Assembly: GCF_020520425.1 (NCBI RefSeq) | Contig: NC_079491.1 | Location: 26,155,449-26,219,448 of the forward strand | Length of the DNA: 64,000 nt | DNA from: Spinacia oleracea | Lineage: Eukaryota; Streptophyta; Magnoliopsida; Caryophyllales; Amaranthaceae | Reading direction: 5' to 3' | Shown: piece after piece, positions 47,895 to 58,487 of the stretch | Layout of the letters: the number at the start of each line of letters is the position of its first letter | Numbering within the stretch: position 1 is the stretch's first letter | Notes under the pieces: generated by a model | Told to the model about the DNA's origin: nothing | The model's database searches: none | What the model saw: only the letters and a program-made list of their open reading frames with translations | Program-made: the position numbers and the translations under genes

Positions 47895-49214
47895 TTTGCA
47901 CTCAAATGAGAAGACACCTCATAATGAGAAGAATGAGAAAGATTCCTACCCATTAGATCTCATTAGATCAAACGGCCAACAAAACCTCCGTGTCAATAAC
48001 AGAATAACAACTTTTTTAAGTCTCTGCTTATGGGTATAGAAACCTGCTTACACGCAATTTAGAATTTGTATTTAAAAGAAAAATAACCACCATCATAATC
48101 ACATGAATCCAAGTTGTAAACTGCAATAAAATAAAAATAAATATGTCTGACAACTCAAACCTCCCAAATTCTAACCATCTTCTCTTGTAAAATAAGAATC
48201 CGAAATCAAATTCCAAAATCAAAGAAATTATCTTCACAAAAAAAACAAATTTAATTAAACACCCAGTAATCAAAACGAAATATTAAAGAAAAGACAACCT
48301 AACTGATTGGCCAACATCATAAATCCACAAGAAGCAAAATAATCACATGAACTTTCGAAACAAAATAGCAACTATCATCATTTATGGAGAAGATGGAAGA
48401 AGATTGATGTTTTGCGAAAATTTGCTCATTTAGTACAAATGAGCAAAAAATAATTTGCTCATTTGTGCAAATGAGCAAAAAAAATTACACATTTGTGCAA
48501 ATGAGCAAATAAAATTACTCATTCGTGCAAATGAGCAAATAAAATTACTCATTTGTGCAAATGAGTAAAGTTGAATTTCCTTATTTTCTTAAAACTTCTG
48601 TATCATCTCTTTACCATATTTTTTCCGTTGAATTTATGGGCTTTGTCATCGCGGATATGGAGCTCAATAATTTCGATTTAATGGGAAAACCAAAATCCAT
48701 AATTAAGCTCATGTATTTCACTTATGTTTTTACGAAAATCTAAAAATGGGTAAGTTGATGTTAAAATTAAAAGAGATAAATCAATTAAATAAGGAAGAGA
48801 GATAATTATAAAAATCATAGTAGTAGTTGGAGATTTTAGATTGTTGCTTAATTGATTGATTAAAAAGAAGGGTAAAAATGGAGGAGGGATCAAGAAAAAA
48901 GAGGCAATAGGTATTTCAATGGAGGGAGGAAAATTACGGGTCTGGTAAATGAGAGACCATCAGACCATAAATGAAGATGGAGAAGATTGAAATAAGGAGG
49001 AGAGAGAAAATTGTTTGTGGGGTTTTATTTCAGTGGGGTTCAAATGTTCATTCTTCAGCTTTAAGAGCATGCATGACTGTGCGAAACAATCTTGTTACTG
49101 TTGTTTGTTGTCGCACGCGCGAAACAAGAACCTCCATCAGATTGGTTTAATTGTGTGGTCAAGATCCCTTCTCATTCTTCTCATTATAAGGATCTTCTCA
49201 TTGGAGGGGGACCC
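47893..49214. mobile_element. TIR element B, flanked by (TA)n; same architecture as element A
   Basis: 1322 bp. The left end (GCACTCAAATGAGAAG, then ATAATGAGAAGAATGAGAA) matches the minus strand of the right end (CCTCCAATGAGAAG, then ATAATGAGAAGAATGAGAA) over about 48 bp. As in element A, the TIR is made of short direct repeats (AATGAGAAG three times), both sides are bounded by TA runs (47859-47892; right run 49214-49229), and the interior holds a palindromic minisatellite (48418-48570). No transposase frame. Next to the left TIR is ATTAGATCAAACGGCC; element A has ATCTAATCCGACCGCC at the matching place. Confidence 0.65.
48418..48570. repeat. 33 bp palindromic minisatellite inside element B
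   Basis: About five units of TTGCTCATTTGTGCAAATGA(GCAAATAAAA). Each contains the dyad GCTCATTTGTGCAAATGAGC, so the array can form a row of hairpins. Confidence 0.85.
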
Positions 49215-49960
49215 TATATATATATATATTTTTTTTTGTGTGTGTGTGATCAGAGATAATCCCATATGGACATATGGTGGTGTAGATATGCGTATTAAAC
49301 AGGATTCGATCTTTGATTTTGAGTAACACGAGCTCATATACGACTAAGTAACAAATTAAATTAGTTGCAAAACTTATTCTAGAGACTTTCTATGAACCAT
49401 TTAGTGAACGGTAATTAAGCAATAGGGTCGTCGACGGTGGGCAATGCTGGTGTTGGATATGGTACGTTAAAGCTGGTGTTGGATATGGTTAAAGCAGAAA
49501 AGTCATTCCCTTATAATCTTATATGATATCTATTGAAGCGGAGGAGAAATGGAGAATCATGTTACAGGAAAATAAAAAGTACAAAATAGGATAAAGAAAA
49601 TAAAAAGTACAAAATAGGATAAAGAAAAGAAAAAACGTCACAACAAACAACACGTAAGAAATCCAGTGTGTTTAATCTTCTACTTGTCCACAAATCCCAT
49701 ACCAAAGACCCTGAACCTTAAGGGATGCTTGGTTCACGAATTTTAGGTTATGAGGTGTGGTTTAGATTATTCTAAACTCATACCATGTATTTGATTGATA
49801 ATTTTAAGAGTTTTAAACTTATGTCTCAAACCTTCAAGATAAAAGGGTATAGAAATTTAGAGGGGGTGTGGTAAGGTGGGTTGACTCGTACCTTTATTAC
49901 ATACATCAAAATAAAAAGAAAAATCTCATTCACAAATTGAACCAAGCACAATACAAAATA
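49215..49960. other. Intergenic stretch, no gene seen
   Basis: TA and TG runs at 49214-49250. A short direct repeat GCTGGTGTTGGATATGGT occurs at 49449 and 49475, and AAAAAGTACAAAATAGGATA at 49573 and 49604. AT-rich otherwise. Confidence 0.5.
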
Positions 49961-50416
49961 CTACCTCCGTTCCTTAATGTTTTTTACACTTACTATTTGC
50001 ACGGACTTCAATGCAATATTTAACGACTTATATTTCCATTTCTGTATGTGAAAAAGTTATAAATATTTGATATTTTTAAAATACATAATAAGACCAATCT
50101 AACACGATCTTACATGATAACATTTTGATGTATATAACAATGAGAATCCACGGTCAAAATTTTCATACGTTGAACACATATTGCACCATTTTGATTTTTA
50201 CATTGTTCACACTACAACTTTGGTCATTTTGTTTGATTTATGTGTAAGAAAAATTGTCATGATGTAAGATTATGTTAGATTCGTATCGATATATATTTTT
50301 CAAATATCAATTTTTTATAATTTTTAGTTATACATAATTTGAGATATTAAGAGTCAAAGCAAAGTGTTGGAGGAGTAAAAGTCAACCATGATGCAATATA
50401 TAAGGAACAAAGGAAG
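49961..50416. mobile_element. Stowaway-like MITE, diverged
   Basis: 456 bp. Left CTACCTCCGTTCCTTAATG is mirrored by CTTCCTTTGTTCCTTATAT on the minus strand of the right end. TA lies on both sides (49959-49960 and 50417-50418). The interior has an AT-rich inverted pair around TGTAAGAT / ATCTTACA. Confidence 0.7.
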
Positions 50417-50750
50417 TATTTTGGTAAACTTTTATCCATGTGTATATCAATATTTCTGTATATGTACCTATTTAGGCGATATTTTGTTATACTGAAATTT
50501 AACTGAACTTAACTTATTTGCCTCTCTTTTTTCCCTGAAATAACTTTCTTGTGTGTTAAATTACTTGAATAACACTTATTTTGTTAAATTAAACTTATAC
50601 TTCATATGAACTTATATAAGACTTATATAAATTTATCTGAACTTATTTTTGATGAAATAAGTCAAAATATATAAAAATAAGTTGAAACAAGCAGAACTTA
50701 TACTTCTATGTGTATTAAGTAATTATTTAATTAAACGTGTATTACTTATA
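50417..50750. other. AT-rich spacer between a MITE and a Helitron-like element
   Basis: Repeated AACTTAT/ATAAGT words (ACTTATATAAGACTTATATA near 50608) suggest an old fold-back element. No ends could be defined and there is no coding frame. Confidence 0.4.
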
Positions 50751-51182
50751 TCTATTATTACTATATACTAAAAGAGACACCAGGAATGACACATGTCAAT
50801 TCCTAATGCGATTTTTTCCTGCCAAAAATTACTTTCCCAAAAAAGTTTATCTTTTTTATTTTATTTTTATTCTCTACCTTTTTTTTATAAACTACTCATT
50901 ATTTATGTATGGAAACAAATTTTAGTTTATAAATTATGGAAATAATAGATACAACGTAATAATAATTATTCTAAATTGGTAATATTTTAGTCAAATCGCT
51001 ATATTAATAATGAAAAATATATCACTCAATATTTTGGTCAAATTGTCATATTAGCATTTTAAATATGAATATTAGATGAATAAATTTAAACGAGTATGTT
51101 AAAAATGTTATAACTATGCAGTAGTTTGGGAGATATTCAGTTGAATATTTTTTGAAAGTAGTGCACGGGATCTAATCTAGTA
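50751..51182 (+). mobile_element. Short non-autonomous Helitron-like element
   Basis: Begins TCTATTATTACTATATACTA after an A and ends GGGATCTAATCTAG before a T, matching the Helitron rules (5' TC, 3' CTRR, insertion between A and T). A small GTGCAC dyad lies 15 bp before the end; a longer terminal hairpin is not obvious. 432 bp, no Rep/helicase. Confidence 0.6.
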
Positions 51183-52227
51183 TGGAATTATAATCAAGTT
51201 TACAAAAGTAGTGTTTATAGTGTACCTAATCATGGGCAGGACAAGCCTGAATTTGGCTAAAATTTTGGTCCATTCCAAGCCAAAGCTTCTAAATGGGCCG
51301 AAAAGTTAGTATTCAAACCAGCTATTTTGGGCAAAAAATAATGGGCTTTTTGGGCTATTTAAGAAAGGAACAATGTTAAACCGAATTTTCATGTTTGGGG
51401 CTTCCCAACTCCCAAACAAATTCAATGTAATCGTGCTTAAAAATCCTGCCTAAGCCAGGTGCTTTTATTTATTTATCTGGGCTACTCTTTATCAGCTCAA
51501 GGTCTCTCTAGTTTACAGTCATGTTCCATTACTAGACCTGAACAGATTAACCTGATCCGATACCAGATGTTGACCCACAAGACAACCTGAACATAGCGCA
51601 AAACTCATAAAATGACCCGAACCAAAATCAAAACCGAAACAAACCCAAAGTTGAGTTGACTCGATAAGATTTGATACCCGAATTGAATTGAACGAAGTAA
51701 ACAAACTAAATCAGCCCGAACGAAATAACCAAACCAACTTGACTCGAATTGACTTGATTAGGAAAATACTAAATAGTAGTTTTCTACATCACAATAATTT
51801 ATTATTATCACTAATGTATACAAAATATTGTATTTTTCCGTCATTATATTACTGGCTTACTGCTATTGGCTATTTTCATAACGGTTACACGATCTAACTC
51901 AAACCCGATCTGACCCAGAATAAAGATGATCCGATATACCCAATAAGACCTAGACAAATGTTAACCTAAATCAGACCTGATTTTACCACCCATAAACCTA
52001 ATCAAACCCGTTACACAAATGGATCCAACCCAAACCTTACCTAACTAAATTGATCTGAAGTAGGAGTAGCCCAAAATGAAAGAAACTGAATTGACACGAT
52101 CCGAAACCAATCCAACGATCCATTTGCGACGTCTATCTGCTGCATTGGTTACTGGTTAGTGCTAATTTATTTTGGTGAATAAAAAAATGGTTAATTACTG
52201 AATTTGTGTTCATTAACGTCCCACGAC
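51183..52227. other. Intergenic stretch with low-complexity CCGAA/AACCTGA text
   Basis: From 51530 to 52110 the sequence is full of GACCCGAAC, AACCTGATC and AAACCCGA words, a drifting hexamer-like repeat common in plant spacers. No gene. Confidence 0.5.
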
Positions 52228-52391
52228 TCTACGGCCCTATTTGGTTCATTATTAGTAAAGGATAGGTCATTATTAGTAAAGGATAGGAAGAGAAAAGAAA
52301 GGAAGGGAAAAGAAAGGAAAAGAAGGGAAGGGAAATAGATTTTATTTTTCTGTGTTTGGTTTAAGGGAAAGAAAGGAAGGAAAGAGAAAGG
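52228..52391. mobile_element. Left half of a fold-back MITE split by a Copia insertion
   Basis: Starts near GGCCCTATTTGGTTCATT and is purine-rich (GGAAGGGAAAAGAAAGG). The right half (57616-57830) is pyrimidine-rich and ends near AACTAAATAAAGGCTA, so the two halves form inverted arms around the Copia. TATTAGTAAAGGATAGG is tandemly duplicated at 52250-52291. Confidence 0.6.
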
Positions 52392-52396
52392 AAATA

Positions 52397-52601
52397 TATA
52401 GGATATATGATATTTATATTTATCTTTTTCATTTTTACAAAAGTTTGTGAGTAAGTTTGTTGCAAGTTAGTTAGGGTTAGTTGCTTGCTTGTATATAAAG
52501 CAATGTTGGCTTCTCTTCCAAGCTAAGAAACTTAATCAGTAAATTCAAGTTTTCTTCAACTATTTTCTCTCTAGCATTCTGAAACTCTCTTAGATTCTTC
52601 A
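52397..52601 (+). repeat. 5' LTR of the 52.4 kb Copia
   Basis: 205 bp, TATAGGATATATG to GATTCTTCA, containing a TATA-like TTGTATATAAAGC near 52490. Confidence 0.9.
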
Positions 52602-52613
52602 TGGTATCAGAGC
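52602..52613 (+). promoter_or_regulatory. Primer binding site, initiator tRNA-Met
   Basis: TGGTATCAGAGC directly after the 5' LTR, the standard plant Copia primer site. Confidence 0.92.
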
Positions 52614-52746
52614 TGAATCTCATTTTCGAGATTTAGGTTTTCGATTTAGTGAATCAATACTGCACGAATTGCTTGGATTGCTGCGAAACTTCTTGCAATT
52701 GCGAAGTTTCTTGCACAATTTTGCGATTTCAAATCTGCGATTGTGA

Positions 52747-55700
52747 TTGTATTTGATTGATTGTTTTGAAACTCATCAAGATTCTTACCAAAACAATGGT
52801 GAAAATGGAGGTAATCTTGATCCTTATTTCATAGCTAATTCAGACAGTCCAACTTCTTCTTTAGTTTCTGCTGTTTTCAATGGTTCGAATTTCTTGCGAT
52901 GGAAAAGGAATGTTATGAGAGCATTGATAGCTAAAAACAAAGAAGGTTTTGTGAATGGAGGAATTATCAAACCTGCTGTGAATCACAAAGATTATTGTAA
53001 GTGGAAACGTGCTGATTTCATGGTAGTGAGTTGGATTTTAAGCTCTATGAACAATGAGTTAGCAGATGATTTTGGATACATTGATAATGCTGGAGAATTA
53101 TGGAAGGAATTAAATGAGAGGTTTGGACAGTCCAATGGACCTTTGATCTATCAACTGAAGAAGGAAATTGATAGTTTAAAACAAGATAATATGACTATTG
53201 TTACCTATTATGGTAAGTTGAAGAAGCTGTGGGAAGAAATGCAGAGTTTGAGGGCATTTCCTACTTGTATTTGTGGTGCTTTGAACAGCTGTAGTTGCCA
53301 AATCTTGAAGAAAATAGCTGAGTTTGAAGAAGAAGATAGAATGATGAAGTTTTTGTTAGGGTTAAATGGAGGATTTGAAGGAACTGTGACAAATGTGCTA
53401 TCCATGGATCCTTTACCAAGTATAAACAGAGTTTTTGCTATCCCTCAACAAATAGAGAAGCAGAAAGAAGTCAGTGGTGCAGCTGTTGAGGCTAGTGCTA
53501 TAAGTAGCAGTGCTATGGCTGCTCAATCATACAAAGGTGATCAATCTCAGAGGTTTGCTGGTGTAAAGAAAGACTGGAAAGAGATAAAGAAAGAAAAAAT
53601 GCACAAGATATGCACACATTGCAAAGGTAAGGGGCATACTGTGGATCAATGTTTCAAGCTCATAGGCTATCCTGATTGGTACAACACAATTAAGGCCTCA
53701 AAAGGGTCACAGTATCAAGCAAATGGAAGCAGACTTGTTGCTAATGTAAACTCAGCTGCTGATGTTGTAGATAATCCTCTTGATGATCAGTTGAATGGTT
53801 CTGCTGGTTCTGTGAACAATGAAATGATCAATGCAATTTGCCAAGAGGTTTTGAAAGCAATGAAAGGCAAGCAAGTTCAGTATGGTGATACTTCTGGAGT
53901 TTCTGGTTCTTATGCAAACTATGCAGGTATCATTTCTCACTCTTTTAACTGCACTGTGAATAAAATGCTTAATTGTGGATTATGGATTGTGGACTCTGGA
54001 GCTTGTGATCATATGACATATGATGAGAGTATTTTGATAAACAAGAGACCACTTTAAAATACAATTAAAGTTGGCTTGCCTGATGGAACACAATTGAATT
54101 TGACACAGTTGGTGATGTTGTTCTTAGTGATAAACTGGTTTTGTCAAATGTGTTATTGGTCAAAGGTTTCAAACACAATCTGATGTCTGTTGGTAGGTTG
54201 ATTGAACAAACTGGCATTCATGTTATATTTACTGGTGATGGGTATTCTTTCCAGGACCCTTCTAGTTCAGCTATGCTTGGTGCTGGAAACAAGACTCAAG
54301 GTCTTTACTACTTTGCTAAACACACAGATCTTCAAGATCTTAAGTGTAGTGGAAACACAGCTGCTACTGTAGTACATGATGGTAATACTCATGTAAATAC
54401 TGGTGTTTTGCCAAATAAGACTGCTACTAGTATGTTTCAGTCTAAAATGGATAACAGGAATAAATTAGATCTTTTACATGCCAGATTAGGACATCCTTCT
54501 CTGTCAAAAATGAAGTATGTTGATGAAGCATATTGTAAAGGATTTACTGAATATAATTGTGATGTTTGTTTTCATTCAAAGCATCATAGATTTCCATTCA
54601 AAAAGAGTGACAGTAGAGCATCTGAATGTTTTGAACTGATTCATCTGGATTTATGGGGGTCATATAGGGTCAGAAATTTAGATGGTTCAGCTTATTTCTT
54701 GACTGTGTTGGATGATCATAGTAGAGTTACATGGACCTTTTTGCTTCACAACAAGATGCAAGTAGAAAAGGTGGTGGCAGATTTTATCTCTATGGTTGAC
54801 ACTCAATATCACAAAAGAATAAAAAGAATAAGGTCTGACAATGGAACTGAAGTAGTGAAAGATTCTTGCAGAGTTTTGTTTGCTAGTAAAGGTATCATAC
54901 ATGAAAAAAGTGTTCCTTATGTTCCTCAACAAAATGGTAGGGTTGAGAGGAAACACAGAAGTCTTCTTGAAATAGCTAGAGCCTTAAGATTTCATGCTGG
55001 ATTGCCTAAGAAGTTTTAGGGAGAATGTGTACTTACAGCCACACATTTGATAAACAAAATTCCAGTTAAGGTGTTGAATTGGAAAACTCCATTTGAGGTT
55101 ATGTTTCAGAGTGTTCCTATATATGACACACTAAGGGTCTTTGGCTTTTTATGTTTTGCTCACAACACTCAAGTCAAAAAAGATAAGTTTGATTCTAGAA
55201 CTAGGAAGTGTATTTTCCTAGGCTGTCCTGCTGGTTATAGGGCTTTCAAGCTTTATGATATGGATACACACACTGTCTTTGTTTCTAGAGATGTCATCTT
55301 CTTTGAGGATGTATTTCCATACAAATCTCAACCTACACATAATCCTGATATTTTGAAACCTGTTCAAACAGTTCATTTTGGTTCTAAAGCCAATTCTCAT
55401 TCTGTTGATCTTTCTTCTGATATACAGAATCATATTCACACTGAATCTCCACTTTTATCCTTAAACACTTCTCCACCACATTCATCTCAAAATTCTTTAC
55501 ATTTTGCTCCCAATTCTTCTTCTTCTTCTCATAGTTCTGGTTCAACACACAATACTGAACCTGAAATTCACATTACTTCTCCTAATACTCAACTTAATCA
55601 GTCTCCTAATATCATACAACCTATTGTTCCAACTCTTGTTACCAGACAAAGTTCCAGAACAATTAAACCTTCAACTGCTCTCAAAGACTTTGTTGGAGCA

Positions 55701-57410
55701 TATATTCCACACAGACATGACACTTCTTCTTCTGAATCTGTTTCTTTTGCTGTAAAAGACTGCTCTCTTGACAATGATTGTGATGATCTTTGGTTAACTG
55801 ATTTGGCACTCAATAGCTTTGACACTTGGGAATCATTAGCTTTTACTGTGTTTCAGTCTCCCAATGATCCCAAGCATTACAATCAAGCTAAACATGATGC
55901 TAACTGGTTAACTGCTATGGATAAAGAAATCCAAGCCTTGGAGAGTAATGATACTTGGGAACTTACTCAGTTACCCAAAGATAAGAAAGCAATTGGCTCT
56001 AAGTGGGTTTACAGAACCAAACTCAATCCTGATTACACTATAGATAGGCATAAAGCTAGATTAGTGGCAATTGGTTATCAGCAAGTGGAAGGAAAGGATT
56101 TTACTCAGACTTTTTCCCCTGTTGCTAAATTAGCTACTGTGAGAATTGTCATTGCACTTGCTGCTGTAAGAGGTTGGCCACTATATCAGCTGGATGTCAA
56201 TAATGCCTTTTTACATGGCTATATTGATGAGGAGGTTTACATGAAGCCACCTCCTGGTTATCTTAAAGCTCAGCCTGGACAAGTTTGTAAACTCAAGAGA
56301 TCCTTATATGGTTTGAGACAAGCATCTAGGCAATGGAACAAGGAATTGAACAAATTTCTGATTTCTCTCAACTTTCAGCAATCTAAGCAGGATTATTCTC
56401 TGTTTACAAGGACTTATGATGCAGAATTTCTTGTGATTTTGGTTTATGTGGATGATATATTGATTACTGGTACTTCAAAGGCTCAAATTGAAGAAGTGAA
56501 AGTTGCTTTAGACACTGCTTTTACAATCAAGGATCTTGGTCTGCTTGCTTATTTCCTTGGTATTGAAATCCACAGAACTGATAATGGTATTTTTCTTTCT
56601 CAAAGAAAATACATTCAGGACATTCTAATTGATGCTGGTATGGAAGAATGTACTCCTGCACCAGCTCCTCTTTCATGTGGTCTAAAATTGTCCATTGCTG
56701 ATGGGGTTTTGCTTGATGATCCTGATGTATATAGAAGGCTTGTTGGTAGATTGCTTTACCTAGGCATCACAAGACCTGATTTGTCCTACTGTGTGCAGCA
56801 TCTCAGTCAATTTGTTCATTCTCCAAGAGTTCCTCATCTCAAGGCTGCTCTTCATGTCTTAAAGTACTTAAAGGGTACAATAGATAATGGTTTATGGTAT
56901 ACAGCTGATTCTAATACAGAGTTAAGTGCATATAGTGATGCTGACTGGAGTGCCTGTCAATACAGCAGCAGATCTTTAAGTGCATATGCTGTCTTCCTTG
57001 GCAACAATTTGGTTTCTTGGAAGACTAAAAAGCAGCGTAGTGTGAGTAAATCTTCAGCTGAGGCAGAGTACAGAAGCATGTATGCAACTGCCAGTGAGCT
57101 TGTTTGGATTCAGGGATTACTTGAAGACCTTCAAGTTCACATTTCATTGCCTGTTAAGTTATTGTGTGATAATACTTCTGCTGAACATCTTGCCAAGAAT
57201 CCCATGTTTCATGACAAGACCAAACACTTGAAAAGGGATATGCATTATGTTCGTGAGCAAGTAGAGGATGGTTTCATTGAAACTGCTCATGTTTCTGGTG
57301 CCCTACAACTTGCAGATTTGTTAACTAAACCACTTGCTTCTTCTCGACATCAGTTTCTATCTGCCAAGCTTGGACTTGTGTCTAAAGTCCAGCTTGAAGG
57401 GGGAGTATAG
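52747..57410 (+). pseudogene. Copia gag-pol with two stops and one frameshift
   Basis: Frame 1 (52747-54057) carries gag with the DxYFIANSDSPTSSLVS-type start, the zinc knuckle CTHCKGKGH-C from 53611, and the protease site VDSGACDHM at about 53988. It ends at TAA 54055-54057. The frame then shifts between about 54060 and 54140. The second part (to 55019) has GAG-preIN HARLGHPSL-C-VC and integrase DLWGSYR, IRSDNGTE and PQQNGRVERKH. A TAG stop lies at 55017-55019. The third part (55047-57410) holds RT with QLDVNNAFLHG and YVDDILI near 56445, RNase H with SDADWSA and SSAEAEYRS, and the end LADLLTKPLAS. All domains are otherwise complete and in Copia order. Damage is slight compared with the 33.8-36.6 kb copy. 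Confidence 0.92.
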
Positions 57411-57610
57411 GATATATGATATTTATATTTATCTTTTTCATTTTTACAAAAGTTTGTTAGTAAGTTTGTTGCAAGTTAGTTAGGGTTAGTTGCTTGCTTG
57501 TATATAAAGCAATGTTGGCTTCTCTTCCAAGCTAAGAAACTTAATCAGTAAATTCAAGTTTTCTTCAACTATTTTCTCTCTAGCATTCTGAGACTCTCTT
57601 AGATTCTTCA
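57406..57610 (+). repeat. 3' LTR of the 52.4 kb Copia
   Basis: 205 bp, near-identical to the 5' LTR. It ends about 330 bp upstream of the start codon of the next gene. Confidence 0.9.
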
Positions 57611-57615
57611 AAATA

Positions 57616-57830
57616 TAAATGGCGGTTTTTAATTTTCTTTTTCCCTCCAAATTCCTCCAATTTTGGGAGGAAAGAAAAGTGAAAATTTTATAAAGAAACT
57701 TTCCTTCCACTTCCAAAAAATTATTGTACCAAATACAGAAACCTTATTTTACTTTTCCTTTCTTTTTTTTTCCAATCTTTTCTTTTCCTTCCAATTCCTT
57801 CCAACTAAATAAAGGCTACGAGTCTACAAC
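57616..57830. mobile_element. Right half of the fold-back MITE split by the Copia
   Basis: Pyrimidine-rich arm (CCTTTCTTTTTTTTTCCAATC, CCTTCCAATTCCTTCC) complementary in character to the arm at 52228-52391. It ends near CTAAATAAAGGCTA. Confidence 0.55.
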
Positions 57831-57938
57831 TTCCTTCTCGATCCTTCTTCTTTTTCTCTTCGGATTCGCGGGGTTTTCGATTTGATTTCACAAATAAAAG
57901 GGAGGAAACTGACGAGACCAACGACCAACACAAAAACA

Positions 57939-58487
57939 ATGGATCATGATACTGATACAGCTGCTATTGCCGCAGCAATGGTGGCGAAGTTTCGCGAGGA
58001 ATCCGAGAAAACCAGAAAAATGCTTGATGAAACTACACGAGCTTGCAATCAACAAACAGTGATGATCGAAAAAAGTTTGGTCCCTGCTGTGAAGCAATTG
58101 GCGGCCGCAGTGCAGGGTTTGGAGCAGGGTAAACTTTAACCCTAACCTTCAAATTTTAATTCGCGTTTTCGACTTTTATAATTCTTTGCGCTGATAAATT
58201 TTCTGCTTTTGTTCATTTTCAGTTAACAGGGGAGGTCGCACGCAAATTCATATTCACATCTCGTGCTTGAGCATTGTGCTTCTAGCTTTGATGATGGCTA
58301 TGTACTGCCTTTCTGATTACAAACCTCAACACGGTTCAATGGTAATACTTCTCCTTCGTTTGAATTCTATTATTTTTTTTTCAATTTTTTGAACTGATTA
58401 TATTTTAATTCCGTGTAGGAGTGGTACCTGAAATGGGCGTTGCCATGCCTGCTCGGAATTCTGGCAGCGGGTATGATCGAGAACTAG
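57939..58487 (+). CDS. Small two-helix membrane protein of unknown function, three exons
   Basis: Exons 57939-58128, 58223-58341 and 58419-58487, with GT donors and AG acceptors and consistent phase, give 125 residues. The N-terminal 63 residues are charged and helical (MDHDTDTAAIAAAMVAKFRE..., with Glu/Lys heptads that look like a short coiled coil). Two hydrophobic segments follow, about 76-92 (SCLSIVLLALMMAMYCL) and about 109-123 (WALPCLLGILAAGMI), separated by a short polar loop. It ends AGMIEN. I do not recognise the family. A tail-anchored or hairpin membrane protein is possible. The start at 57939 is the first ATG in frame. The upstream 100 bp is CT-rich, like a plant leader. Its promoter region has been hit by a MITE and then a Copia. 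Confidence 0.75.

Larger units (their letters stand above)
52397..57610 (+). mobile_element. Recent Ty1/Copia retrotransposon with 205 bp LTRs
   Basis: LTRs at 52397-52601 and 57406-57610 are both 205 bp with about two differences. They are flanked by the duplication AAATA at 52392-52396 and 57611-57615. The primer site TGGTATCAGAGC (52602-52613) follows the left LTR, and a G-rich tract (AAGGGGGAG) precedes the right one. The LTR begins TATAGG rather than TG. The gag-pol frame has three lesions, so this copy cannot make a full polyprotein. About 1% LTR divergence indicates a recent insertion. Confidence 0.92.
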
